Part shown: positions 1 through 7,454 of the stretch, in pieces | Position numbering within the stretch: position 1 is the stretch's first letter | Layout of the letters: every line of letters begins with the position of its first letter | Assembly (NCBI GenBank): GCA_903919715.1 | Contig: CAIXJC010000024.1 | Span: forward strand, 1 to 64,000 | Direction of reading: 5' to 3' | Length of the DNA stretch: 64,000 nt | From: an uncultured bacterium | Lineage (GTDB): Bacteria; Planctomycetota; Phycisphaerae; Phycisphaerales; SM1A02 | The notes under the pieces: model-generated | What the model saw: only the letters and a program-made list of their open reading frames with translations | The model's database searches: none | What the model was told of the DNA's origin: nothing | Translations under genes and position numbers: made by a program

Positions 1-753
1 GCACCGGTCATTCCGCCAGTTGATGCACCAGTCGTTCCGCCAGCCGAGGCACCTGCGCCTGAACCAGTTCCGCAACCAACTCCTCCTGCGCCAATTCCTG
101 CGCCTGCACCAGTAGCGCCGCCAACAACTCCCGCGACCATTGCGCAACCGAGATTCGATGTGGAATTTATTGGTGAAGATATTTTTGTTTCAATCAATGG
201 ACAACGCGTTGCCAAGGAACACCTTCGCCGCACTGAAGATTCCGTGGAAGTCATTGGAACGACTGGACAAGTCCTTCAAACGATTCCTATTCCTCAACCA
301 AAAGAACATCCGCCGGTCATGATTGGTCTTCGTTTCGAAACGCCAGGAAAGGCGCTCACCAAACATCTCGGTGCTGATGTTTCTAACTGCGCGCTCGTCG
401 TCGCCGTGATGGAAAATGGCCCTGGATACTTGGTTGGAATTGAGGACTTTGATTTAGTAACAGCAATCGACGGCAAGGCTCCTGCAACCCCCGAAGCCAT
501 TCGAGCTCGCCTGAAAACAATGGCACCTGGCGATTCAATCGTTCTCAGCGTGCGGCGAGGATCCACCACGAAGGATTACTCTCTTCAATCGAAGGCGTGG
601 AAGCACGTTCCATTACCAGCACCACTTCAACCACCGCCATTCACTCGAAATCCATCGCCAATGATGCCTGGAACACCAAACATGCCGGCAGATACGAATT
701 CGAATGGTCGACCTGCGGCGGCGCCACAGAGAACTGCAACCCCAGGTTCGTGA
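1..753 (+). CDS. PDZ-domain protein with proline-rich linker (5' truncated)
   Basis: The frame is open from base 1, so the N-terminus lies outside the window. The first 50 or so codons are a Pro/Ala/Val-rich linker built from short PxPAP-like units. A PDZ domain follows at about visible residues 109-200: a GLRF strand, an ENGPGY carboxylate-loop-like segment, and IDGKAP followed by a helix and a final strand. The last 45 residues are again Pro/Asn-rich. PDZ domains bind protein C-termini, and in bacteria they usually sit in periplasmic proteases or scaffolds. No protease motif is visible in the part present, so the upstream portion decides the function. A GTG at 160 could be read as a start, but the linker upstream is clearly coding in composition. 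Confidence 0.8.
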   Translation, partial: APVIPPVDAPVVPPAEAPAPEPVPQPTPPAPIPAPAPVAPPTTPATIAQPRFDVEFIGEDIFVSINGQRVAKEHLRRTEDSVEVIGTTGQVLQTIPIPQPKEHPPVMIGLRFETPGKALTKHLGADVSNCALVVAVMENGPGYLVGIEDFDLVTAIDGKAPATPEAIRARLKTMAPGDSIVLSVRRGSTTKDYSLQSKAWKHVPLPAPLQPPPFTRNPSPMMPGTPNMPADTNSNGRPAAAPQRTATPGS

Positions 754-766
754 AACAGAAATAATT

Positions 767-1015
767 TTAGATTGATTCGACGATCGAGTATTGATCGAGA
801 TTCAGCACGGTGGTTTCACCATCATCAAGTCGAATCTCAAGTCGATCCAGCCAAAGACGATCATCCTTGCTGTGAACGAACCAAGAACCTGTTGCTGCCT
901 GTCGCCATCTCTGAACAGTTCCGTGAACCGTCGTCGTCCATGCACCATCTGGTGTTGGCAATTGCTGCGTAACTTTGACTCGCTTGCCGGGCTCGATTGG
1001 AACACTGTTAAACAT
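767..1015 (-). CDS. Small conserved-looking hypothetical protein (82 aa)
   Basis: This is a short soluble protein predicted to be mostly beta strand. It has a GTVQRW stretch, a TGSWFVHSKDD segment, a WLDRLEIR strand and a C-terminal LNLDQYS segment. It is the last gene of a minus-strand group after dapB and the M16-like gene, 23 bases behind the latter. The dense, evenly spaced aromatic and acidic residues and the lack of low complexity argue for a real gene. I associate this family with planctomycetes but cannot name a function. Confidence 0.7.
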   Translation of the reverse strand: MFNSVPIEPGKRVKVTQQLPTPDGAWTTTVHGTVQRWRQAATGSWFVHSKDDRLWLDRLEIRLDDGETTVLNLDQYSIVESI

Positions 1016-1038
1016 GTCGGGAAGTATACGGAGTCAAC

Positions 1039-2286
1039 TCAGAGTGGCTCGGGGCCAACAACTGCAAGGGACGCTTGGCAGACTTCATTTGGGGCAAGAA
1101 CCTGAGCCGCATGCTCATTGACTTGCGCAAGTGTCAGACGATCGACAGATGCGACGACCTCAGCGAGCGTTCGTACCTTTCCACGCCGAAATAGGTCGCC
1201 AGCGAGGGCTGAAGCGCGTGCCATCGTGCTTTCGCCACCCATGACAATTCCACTCTTGAGCCCAATGACAGCACGACTGAATTCACCTTCTGTCACACCG
1301 CCAACCATTCGGCCTAGCTCTAAACGAATGCACGCAAGCGTCTCATTTGCACGTTCAGGGGTGCTCCCCGCATAAATCATGGTCAGCCCTCGGTCGCGAC
1401 CACAGGCGTAACTCATCCCCACGGAATAACAAAGTCCGCGCTTTTCGCGCACCTCAGAAAAGAGTCGATTCGACATACCCCCACCGCCCAAAACCCGCAC
1501 CATAAGCCGATGCGCAAGGCTCGATTCATCGATCTCGCGCGGTCCTGGAAGGGCGAGGCACATATGAGTTTGTGATGTTGCCTGCTTGTCATGAACGGTC
1601 CCGCGAATCGCCGGAGCAGTCTCGACTGGTTCAACTGATACTCCGCTCCAGCCCTCCAACAATTTCTCCATGAGATCACGAATCTTCGTCGGCTCAATCG
1701 CTCCAGCGATTCCCATAATGCTTCCGCCTGGTCGACAACGACGATGCCAAGAGGCTCGCAAGCTTTCTGTTGTGAGCGCCTTCAGTCCTGTCTCAGTTCC
1801 GTAACCATGTCGGTTGAACGGTGCTGGGATAGAGATCTCATTGATTTGAATGTTTGCAAAATGTTGGGGATCATCGGTGAGCGACCCCAGTGATTGCAAT
1901 GCCAATTCGCGGCTGGCCTCCAGCGCATCCTGTTCAAATCGAGGGCGCAAAACCATATCGCACAATAATTGGATCGTCTCCGCAGCTTGTTCGGCCATGC
2001 ACGTCGCCGAAATCGTGATGCAGTATCCAGAACTAGATGTTGCACGCTGAACTCCCAGCCGATCGAGCGCATCGCTGAACTCTCGGCTTGATCGATCGCC
2101 AGCGCCACGCAGAATCATCTCGGAAAAAACGCTTGACTCACCCGCCCCAAGATCGCCAATCGGATCACCAGCAGATCCAACTGGCACAGTCCAAACGATG
2201 GTCACTGTTGTAGCGCCTTCGATTGGTTCGACCGCCAATTTCATGCCGCCCGCAACGGTAAAAACTTCAATGTTCTGCTGCTTCAC
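1039..2286 (-). CDS. M16-family (insulinase-like) protein without zinc site
   Basis: The two-lobed M16 fold is recognisable: an N-terminal lobe with the VGSAGD segment, and a C-terminal lobe with the R/Y substrate-binding motif (LFSEVREKRGLCYSVG). Where catalytic members have HxxEH, this protein reads SSVFSEM, so it cannot bind zinc. Such members pair with a catalytic M16 subunit, as in the alpha subunit of mitochondrial processing peptidase. The start is placed at GTG 2286, which overlaps the dapB TGA, because AAGGGA sits six bases upstream; an ATG at 2316 lies inside dapB. The product is 415 residues. The likely catalytic partner is the M16 gene at 11584-12849, about 9 kb away. Confidence 0.85.
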   Translation of the reverse strand: MKQQNIEVFTVAGGMKLAVEPIEGATTVTIVWTVPVGSAGDPIGDLGAGESSVFSEMILRGAGDRSSREFSDALDRLGVQRATSSSGYCITISATCMAEQAAETIQLLCDMVLRPRFEQDALEASRELALQSLGSLTDDPQHFANIQINEISIPAPFNRHGYGTETGLKALTTESLRASWHRRCRPGGSIMGIAGAIEPTKIRDLMEKLLEGWSGVSVEPVETAPAIRGTVHDKQATSQTHMCLALPGPREIDESSLAHRLMVRVLGGGGMSNRLFSEVREKRGLCYSVGMSYACGRDRGLTMIYAGSTPERANETLACIRLELGRMVGGVTEGEFSRAVIGLKSGIVMGGESTMARASALAGDLFRRGKVRTLAEVVASVDRLTLAQVNEHAAQVLAPNEVCQASLAVVGPEPL

Positions 2287-3020
2287 TGTATTTCCCTTTT
2301 GAACTGTGAAAACCAATCATCGAGACCATACAGCCCCGGAGGCTGTTTTGCCGTCCAAATCGCTAAACGAACCGCCCCAATCGCAAAAAGATCACGGTCC
2401 TTCGCATGATGGCGCAGCGTGAGTACCTCACCAAATCCAGCAAAGTTGACCTCGTGATCCCCAACAACTTCACCCTGACGAATCGAATCTATCTGGTCCT
2501 TTGGGAAGGGTGTTGCGCGACCTTGGCCGACAGAATCAGCCAATGCGATTGCCGTACCAGATGGCTGGTCGCGCTTCTGAACATGGTGGACTTCTGAAAT
2601 CGACACATGAAAATCGGCTGGCAGCAACCGAGCCGCCTCCGCAACAAGATGCCGCATCACTGCGATACCAATCGAGGTATTTGGAGCGATCAAAATCGCA
2701 ATGTGCCGCGCCGCCCTGAGCAAATGATCGCGGGTGGTATCTGTGAGACCAGTTGTGCCAATTAGGAGTGGACATTTAGTCCGCAGCGCCAGATTGATCG
2801 CGGTTTGCGTCCCAACATCACTCGAGAAATCGATGACAACATCAAAGTTCGATGCCGCATCGTCCAGTGGAGCACTGAAACTATGGCGAGCGGTCACAAT
2901 CACCCCTCTCGCAGAGTCATGACATGCTCGATCTATGCGCTGCCCCATCCGTCCAGAAGCACCAACGAGACAGACTCGAATAGGGTTGAATTGACACTTC
3001 GAATGTGATTGTGGAGTCAT
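2283..3020 (-). CDS. dapB: 4-hydroxy-tetrahydrodipicolinate reductase
   Basis: DapB reduces 4-hydroxy-tetrahydrodipicolinate with NAD(P)H in the diaminopimelate/lysine pathway in the cytoplasm. The nucleotide-binding loop GASGRMG lies near residues 20-26, the IDFSSD strand follows, and the signature EVHHVQKRDQPSGTA carries the catalytic His-His and Lys. The 245-residue length is slightly below the usual 260-275, with some shortening near the C-terminus. The gene heads a minus-strand operon; its stop overlaps the GTG start of the M16-like gene, which suggests translational coupling. Confidence 0.93.
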   Translation of the reverse strand: MTPQSHSKCQFNPIRVCLVGASGRMGQRIDRACHDSARGVIVTARHSFSAPLDDAASNFDVVIDFSSDVGTQTAINLALRTKCPLLIGTTGLTDTTRDHLLRAARHIAILIAPNTSIGIAVMRHLVAEAARLLPADFHVSISEVHHVQKRDQPSGTAIALADSVGQGRATPFPKDQIDSIRQGEVVGDHEVNFAGFGEVLTLRHHAKDRDLFAIGAVRLAIWTAKQPPGLYGLDDWFSQFKREIQ

Positions 3021-3080
3021 GGGGTCAAGTTCTATTCTTGATTTGTCGATAACATAACTGACTGTTCCTGAGTGAGCGTC

Positions 3081-3126
3081 TTAGTTACGCTGGCGCCCAC
3101 TCTCTCCGACGCACAAGCGTAACTAA
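3081..3126 (+). repeat. 11-bp perfect inverted repeat in leader of the K/A-rich peptide
   Basis: TTAGTTACGCT at 3081-3091 is the exact reverse complement of AGCGTAACTAA at 3116-3126, separated by 24 bases. The right arm ends at the first base of the AAGGA that serves the 18-codon ORF at 3140. It could be an operator for a dimeric regulator or an RNA hairpin that controls access to the ribosome binding site. Confidence 0.7.
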
Positions 3127-3139
3127 AGGAAGCCACACC

Positions 3140-3196
3140 ATGGCAAAGAAGAAAGCTGCTAAGAAGGCTGCGAAGAAGGCTAAGAAGAGCCGGTAA
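3140..3196 (+). CDS. 18-residue lysine/alanine-rich micropeptide
   Basis: The ORF is ATG, 17 further codons and TAA. It encodes 10 lysines, 5 alanines, one Arg, one Ser and the start Met, in a KKAAKKAAKKAKK pattern like the tail of histone H1-like proteins. AAGGA at 3126-3130 is nine bases upstream of the ATG. An 11-bp inverted repeat precedes it and a 15-bp hairpin at 3220-3250 follows. The peptide would be an unstructured polycation able to bind DNA, RNA or acidic proteins. Lys/Ala coding uses both AAG/AAA and GCT/GCA/GCG, which is not a simple triplet expansion. It is too short for ordinary gene callers. Translation is inferred, not shown. Confidence 0.55.
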   Translation: MAKKKAAKKAAKKAKKSR

Positions 3197-3219
3197 TTCG
3201 TAGTGACTGAATGATTTGT

Positions 3220-3250
3220 ACCGAAAGCCGGCATCATGCCGGCTTTCGGT
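3220..3250 (+). terminator. Strong hairpin, probable terminator of the micropeptide unit
   Basis: ACCGAAAGCCGGCAT at 3220-3234 pairs perfectly with 3236-3250, giving a stem of up to 15 bp around a single central base (in practice a 3-5 base loop). There is no long T run after it; the sequence continues GCGTTTAGG. It lies 24 bases after the micropeptide stop and 47 bases before the ferredoxin start, so it separates the two. Confidence 0.7.
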
Positions 3251-3296
3251 GCGTTTAGGACCAAATTTTCCCGCTATTTGCTAGTATTTTTCGACT

Positions 3297-3566
3297 ATGC
3301 CACACATCATCGCTGAACCTTGCATCGGAACAAAAGACGCCTCGTGTATTGAAGTCTGTCCCGTTGATTGCATTCATCCGACAAAAAAAGGTGAGACATA
3401 TGAGAAGGTCGATCAGTTGTATATCGATCCAGAGACATGTATCGATTGCGGTTTGTGTGTCGATGAATGTCCAGTTCAAGCAATCTTCCCAAAGGACGAT
3501 CTGCCAACCGAATGGCACAAGTACATCGAAATCAATGCAAACTGGTTCAAAAAGGAAAAATCTTAA
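3297..3566 (+). CDS. Seven-iron ferredoxin ([3Fe-4S][4Fe-4S])
   Basis: This is an 89-residue cytoplasmic electron carrier. The first motif reads PCIGTKDASCIEVCPVDC, with Cys9, Cys17, Cys21 and Cys25; the second reads CIDCGLCVDECP. The middle Cys of the first classical 4Fe-4S motif is replaced (Thr at residue 12), the pattern of [3Fe-4S][4Fe-4S] ferredoxins of the Thermus/Azotobacter FdI type. The C-terminal WHKYIEINANWF helix is also typical of that group. It appears to be monocistronic, downstream of the hairpin at 3220-3250. The redox partner is not evident from the neighbours. Confidence 0.9.
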   Translation: MPHIIAEPCIGTKDASCIEVCPVDCIHPTKKGETYEKVDQLYIDPETCIDCGLCVDECPVQAIFPKDDLPTEWHKYIEINANWFKKEKS

Positions 3567-3638
3567 AAAAATTTTCCGTGCCATCGGGCAGACCAAAACC
3601 GATGGTTGAAACGACTCTTCACCCCTTGATCGAGTCGC

Positions 3639-4052
3639 TCATTCAGAATCTGAAGATGCCTTGTTGACGCCACTGATCGAGTCCGACTTTTCGGTCCAAT
3701 CTTGTGTTTTCCCACCCAAATTTAGCTCCGATGGCATCGTCTTGCGGTATCCCAACTTACGAACGACCTCTAAAACGTCTGTCCAACTCGGAAACGTCTT
3801 GTGATTGACCCGCTTGAAAGCATCAATAGCCAACAAGAACGTGTATTGCTCACGAGACATCTCGCCTTCTTCAGCAGACTTCACAAAGTCGGTCAATCGA
3901 CGACCTGGGCCACGCCTTCGTTCAAGATTTGTAGGACTCGCAGGGGAAATATCCCGGCGATCAACTCCCAATCGACGATCAACCACCGACTCGATTGGGT
4001 CTGATGGTTGACCTTCTGAATTGCCACCTTGGGATACTGTCTTGTTCGTCAT
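3639..4052 (-). CDS. Small hypothetical protein with ERRRGPGRR motif (137 aa)
   Basis: The N-terminal 45 residues are polar and disordered with repeated DRR motifs. A basic ERRRGPGRRLTDF patch follows, then a helical C-terminal domain (SREQYTFLLAIDAFKR and TFPSWTDVLEVVRKLGYRK). The helical part resembles short domains found beside regulators in planctomycetes, but I cannot assign a function. The start is set at ATG 4052 because AAGGAG lies seven bases upstream; an in-frame ATG at 4118 has no such site. It is divergent from the membrane protein at 4112. Confidence 0.75.
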   Translation of the reverse strand: MTNKTVSQGGNSEGQPSDPIESVVDRRLGVDRRDISPASPTNLERRRGPGRRLTDFVKSAEEGEMSREQYTFLLAIDAFKRVNHKTFPSWTDVLEVVRKLGYRKTMPSELNLGGKTQDWTEKSDSISGVNKASSDSE

Positions 4053-4111
4053 AGTGTGCTCCTTCTGCTTGATTGCAAGCGTACTGTAGTCTGTCGTCTC
4101 ACTCATCACTG

Positions 4112-4594
4112 ATGTCATACGACTACGACCAACTTGACGAACCGTTGCACTGGGGTGCTGCTGTTTTAGGCTGGATTTGCCCCGGAATGGGTCAAATCAT
4201 GACTGGCCATCGTCGACGCGGTTTCTTCTCGATGATCGGAATATTTGGGTTGTTCTTAAGCGGCGTGCTCATCGGTGGAGTGGACTGCGTTGATCGCAGC
4301 GAAGATCCATTGTGGTTTTACGCACAAGCCGGTACCGGACCTATCGCGTTTGCAGCAGACTGGGCGAATGCTGGACTTCTTAAGAGTGGAAAAGTTGGTG
4401 AATTGGTCGAGTCACCACCCTCCAACCCTCGTATGGCGCCGCCGCTTATGAGCACATTCAAAACAATCACGGTGGCAAGTGAAGTCGGGACTCTTTATTG
4501 CGCTCTCGCCGGGTTGATGAACATTGTGGTCATATTCGATGCGCTTAAACGACGCCCTGCTGGACTCAATGAATCAACGAGGGGTGATGCATGA
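4112..4594 (+). CDS. Small multi-pass membrane protein
   Basis: The 160-residue protein starts with an acidic tail, followed by a hydrophobic segment with GWICPGMGQIMTGHRRRG, a Gly-rich turn typical of small TM2-like or DUF6677-like membrane proteins. Two further membrane segments follow (SMIGIFGLFLSGVLIG and YCALAGLMNIVVIFDALKRR). The ATG at 4112 is preferred to 4073 because the extra residues encoded upstream look non-coding and lie opposite the neighbouring start. Its stop overlaps the next gene by ATGA, so the pair is translationally coupled. The function is unknown. Confidence 0.75.
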   Translation: MSYDYDQLDEPLHWGAAVLGWICPGMGQIMTGHRRRGFFSMIGIFGLFLSGVLIGGVDCVDRSEDPLWFYAQAGTGPIAFAADWANAGLLKSGKVGELVESPPSNPRMAPPLMSTFKTITVASEVGTLYCALAGLMNIVVIFDALKRRPAGLNESTRGDA

Positions 4595-4839
4595 CGATCA
4601 TCGCTTGGATTCCGTTCCTTCAGCCAGCTGGAGTACCGGAAAACTATTGGTGGGTACTCATGTTCCCCCTGGTGTTTGGAATTTCAATTGCCTATCGCGC
4701 TACCCACGATCATTCCATTGATCATTTTTGGTACCGAGTCTCGTTATTCACGGCGAAGTCAATCCTCGCCATGGGGTCACTTGCGCTCGTTCTCTATCTC
4801 TTTGTCTACTGGATTATTCCGATATTCCATGTCGGATAG
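4591..4839 (+). CDS. Two-segment membrane protein (82 aa)
   Basis: This short protein has two hydrophobic segments, about residues 18-35 and 55-78, joined by a polar loop rich in His and Asp (YRATHDHSIDHFWYR). It is coupled to the upstream membrane protein by a 4-base overlap and may act with it. Its 3' end overlaps the convergent gene at 4814 by 26 bases. I do not recognise the family. Confidence 0.7.
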   Translation: MTIIAWIPFLQPAGVPENYWWVLMFPLVFGISIAYRATHDHSIDHFWYRVSLFTAKSILAMGSLALVLYLFVYWIIPIFHVG

Positions 4840-5419
4840 TTTTTGACTTGCGGTCCTGATAGATGATCGCGATTGTCAGAAGACTCCACCAAACACACGC
4901 ACTTACAAAAGTGGAAATTAGTGCTGAAAGCACCGTCTTGGTGTTCATCACAAATTGGCCATTCCATGAGACGACTCGGTTGGAAGCTGTCGTCAAGACC
5001 TGAATTTGATCTGCAATCTCTGGGGATGGCGGGAAAGAATCGATCGATTTCTCTGCTGAAAAACGGCAAATTATCCATGGCAGTGGCCACCCAATAGAGA
5101 GTGCGCCTGTTCGAATCGGTGCGGAAGCGAGTTCGCACCACCCATTAGAAACTCCATCACTCCACTCTTGATCGATGCCTCCAAGATCATTCTGCGCGAC
5201 GCTCAAGCTCGTTATTTGTTGCGCATTTCTCCAACGAAGACCCAACGCATCAGCACCCCCAGTTATCCACAGATTTGTTCCATTTCTGATGATCACATCA
5301 GAATGAACTACCTGTGGACTGACGATCGATACGAGAAAGATCCATGTGGTTATGGCAATACTCAAGACCCCTAAGACTAGCGCTATTCCAACGATGATCC
5401 AAGATCTGGCGGACTTCAT
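4814..5419 (-). CDS. Membrane-anchored hypothetical protein with two terminal TM helices
   Basis: The 201-residue protein has a long N-terminal hydrophobic helix (residues 7-33) and a second near the C-terminus (about 168-188). The roughly 130-residue domain between them is likely extracytoplasmic and includes WITGGADALGLRWRN and a Trp-rich stretch. It follows the DEAD-box helicase on the minus strand with an ATGA overlap (5416-5419), so the two are probably co-transcribed. The function is unknown. It contains a chance match to the E. coli DnaA box at 5263-5271. Confidence 0.75.
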   Translation of the reverse strand: MKSARSWIIVGIALVLGVLSIAITTWIFLVSIVSPQVVHSDVIIRNGTNLWITGGADALGLRWRNAQQITSLSVAQNDLGGIDQEWSDGVSNGWCELASAPIRTGALSIGWPLPWIICRFSAEKSIDSFPPSPEIADQIQVLTTASNRVVSWNGQFVMNTKTVLSALISTFVSACVWWSLLTIAIIYQDRKSKTIRHGISE

Positions 5420-6822
5420 CCAGACGATCCTGAACCAGAACGCCGAATCCCGCCACCTGGCTTGGTATCGCGGCTGATGGGTGTAGAACGAGCTCGTTTC
5501 ATCCGAGTCTTGCTCGAAAACGATTCCTTCGCTGCCGACGGAAAGAGTTTCTTTTTTCTGTTTGGCTTTGGAACGACTGGCTTATCAAAAACGAGTTTGA
5601 GTGGCTTCTGCTTGACTGCTGGTGCAGCCTTTCGCACAGTCTGTCGTCGAACAGAGGACGCGAATGTAGGAAGAGCAATCGTTTGTATCTCCTCACCGAC
5701 CAAGTTCACGACCCGTGCCCATGCTGTCAATTCGAGAGTGTCAACGAACGTAAAGCTTTCAGCCGCACCCCCACCGTGACCAGCGCGTCCAACTCGATGA
5801 ACGAAATCTTCGGGCATAAGTGGCACGTCATAATTAATAATGGTTCGAATGCGTGGTACATGAAGACCACGTGCAGCGACATCGGTCGCAACAAGACATT
5901 CCGTTTTTCCTTCAGAAAACGCTGCGAGAGCTTCATTTCTGCAACGTTGTGATCGATCTCCATGGAGAAGTCCAACGGTAATTCCATTTCGACGCAGTGC
6001 CTCTGCGACCCACCCTGCTCGACGCCTTGTTCGGGCGTAGACCACGATGCCACGAAGATGTTTTTCTCGAATAAGCGCCAGCAAGAGCGAAACCTTGTCG
6101 TCATCCACGACATCACAGCGAACATTCTTTCGATTGATCGGCGAATTTCGCACGCCGACTTCCATCTTGACTGGATCGCGCAGAAGCGAAAGAACTCGCG
6201 ACTCAATTGCTTGTGGCAAAGTTGCGCTTAAACAAATGACTTGCCTCTTACTTGGGACAGCACTCAGAATCTGCTCGACTTGTGGAAGAAACCCCATGTC
6301 CGCCATTCGATCGGCTTCGTCAATGACGAATGTTTGCACGCTTGCAAACGACAGTGCACCTTCGTCGAAGAACTCACGAAGTCGTCCAGGTGTTCCAACA
6401 AGAATGTCAACGCCCGCCCGCACCATCTCTCGCTGAGGAGCTGTGGGACTTTTTCCATAGACAGCTCCAATTCGAAGCAGTGAACCTTTTGCAACAGTCG
6501 AAAGGTCTAGAGCGACTTGTTGAGCCAATTCTCGTGTTGGAGAAACAACAACGGCACGCAGTCGATCGAATGGTTCGACATATCGCGCACCACCAGCGCC
6601 ACGTTTCCCTTTTGGAGGATTGTTCAGCAGATTCGCCATCAGGGGCACCCCAAACCCAAGCGTCTTGCCGGTTCCTGTTGGTGCAAGGGCTAATACATCC
6701 TTTGAGCCCAAGATTGGTTCGCGCATTGCCGCCTGAATCTCGGTTGGTTCCCCAAATCCGAGGCGAGTCAGGTTGTCCAAGAGATATTGTGGGACGGATG
6801 GTTCTTTAGGGTTGTCGGTCAC
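5416..6822 (-). CDS. DEAD-box RNA helicase
   Basis: This ATP-dependent RNA helicase has all the core motifs: Q motif (GFGEPTEIQ, residues 22-30), Walker A APTGTGKT (47-54), PTRELA, TPGRL, DEAD (168-171), SAT (199-201), VATDVAARG and HRVGRAG. Motif VI reads HRVGRAGHGG, so the final Arg of the usual HRxGRxGR is His. The C-terminal 90 residues are basic and Ser/Gly-rich, as in RhlE/DeaD-type proteins where the tail binds RNA. Probable roles are ribosome assembly or mRNA turnover. It is divergent from the LemA gene, with only about 15 bases between starts, and is followed by a coupled membrane protein. Confidence 0.93.
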   Translation of the reverse strand: MTDNPKEPSVPQYLLDNLTRLGFGEPTEIQAAMREPILGSKDVLALAPTGTGKTLGFGVPLMANLLNNPPKGKRGAGGARYVEPFDRLRAVVVSPTRELAQQVALDLSTVAKGSLLRIGAVYGKSPTAPQREMVRAGVDILVGTPGRLREFFDEGALSFASVQTFVIDEADRMADMGFLPQVEQILSAVPSKRQVICLSATLPQAIESRVLSLLRDPVKMEVGVRNSPINRKNVRCDVVDDDKVSLLLALIREKHLRGIVVYARTRRRAGWVAEALRRNGITVGLLHGDRSQRCRNEALAAFSEGKTECLVATDVAARGLHVPRIRTIINYDVPLMPEDFVHRVGRAGHGGGAAESFTFVDTLELTAWARVVNLVGEEIQTIALPTFASSVRRQTVRKAAPAVKQKPLKLVFDKPVVPKPNRKKKLFPSAAKESFSSKTRMKRARSTPISRDTKPGGGIRRSGSGSSG

Positions 6823-6837
6823 TTCAACGCAAGAGTA

Positions 6838-7446
6838 GTGTCACCGTATTCTTTCGGCGTGCCTTATCTGATTGCGGCCATTATTGTCCTGTTGCTCATT
6901 CCAACAATCTGGATCATCGGTTGTTACAACCGACTCGTCCGAGGCCGTGTTCGGGCAGCGAATGGCTTCAGCCAAATCGACGTACAGATGAAGCGGAGAT
7001 GCGATCTCATTCCAAATCTCGTTGAAGCGGTCAAGGGATATATGTCCCACGAGCGACAAACCCTCGAATCTGTAATCGCAGCTCGCAGCACAGCCCTCGC
7101 AGGGCTTGAAACACTTGGAGCACAACCCCAAAACGCGCTCGCCATCCAAGCGGTCGCGGGTGCCAGTAGTGCGCTTGACCAATTGCTTATGACGCTTCGA
7201 GTCTCAATCGAGAAGTATCCAGATCTCAAAGCAAGCACCAACGTGATAGGACTTCAGGAAGAACTTGTTTCTACAGAAAATAGGATTGCGTTTTCCCGCC
7301 AGGCGTACAACGATGCGGTCATGAGTTTCAACACGGAGATCGCGGTTTTTCCAGCCAATCTTGTCGCGATGCTTTTTCATTTTTCAGCGCTCACACTCTT
7401 TGAAGCAAATGCGGCTGATCGATTACTTCCAGAAGTGAAGTTTTAG
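6838..7446 (+). CDS. lemA: LemA family membrane protein
   Basis: This is an N-terminally anchored protein with a coiled helical bundle. The membrane helix IIVLLLIPTIWIIG is followed by the family signature YNRLVRGRVRAANGFSQIDVQMKRRCDLIPNLVEAVKGYM. A second conserved block reads ENRIAFSRQAYNDAVMSFNTEI. The start is uncertain: GTG at 6838 is chosen, and GTG 6859 also leaves the membrane helix intact. The family often sits beside HtpX-type M48 proteases, as here (8 bases between genes). The exact role of LemA is not established. Confidence 0.9.
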   Translation: MSPYSFGVPYLIAAIIVLLLIPTIWIIGCYNRLVRGRVRAANGFSQIDVQMKRRCDLIPNLVEAVKGYMSHERQTLESVIAARSTALAGLETLGAQPQNALAIQAVAGASSALDQLLMTLRVSIEKYPDLKASTNVIGLQEELVSTENRIAFSRQAYNDAVMSFNTEIAVFPANLVAMLFHFSALTLFEANAADRLLPEVKF

Positions 7447-7454
7447 TTCCTAAT

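Noticed and set aside
5263-5271. Perfect E. coli-type DnaA box TTATCCACA
   Set aside because: It is a single copy inside a membrane-protein gene 11 kb from dnaA. About half a match is expected by chance in 64 kb on both strands.
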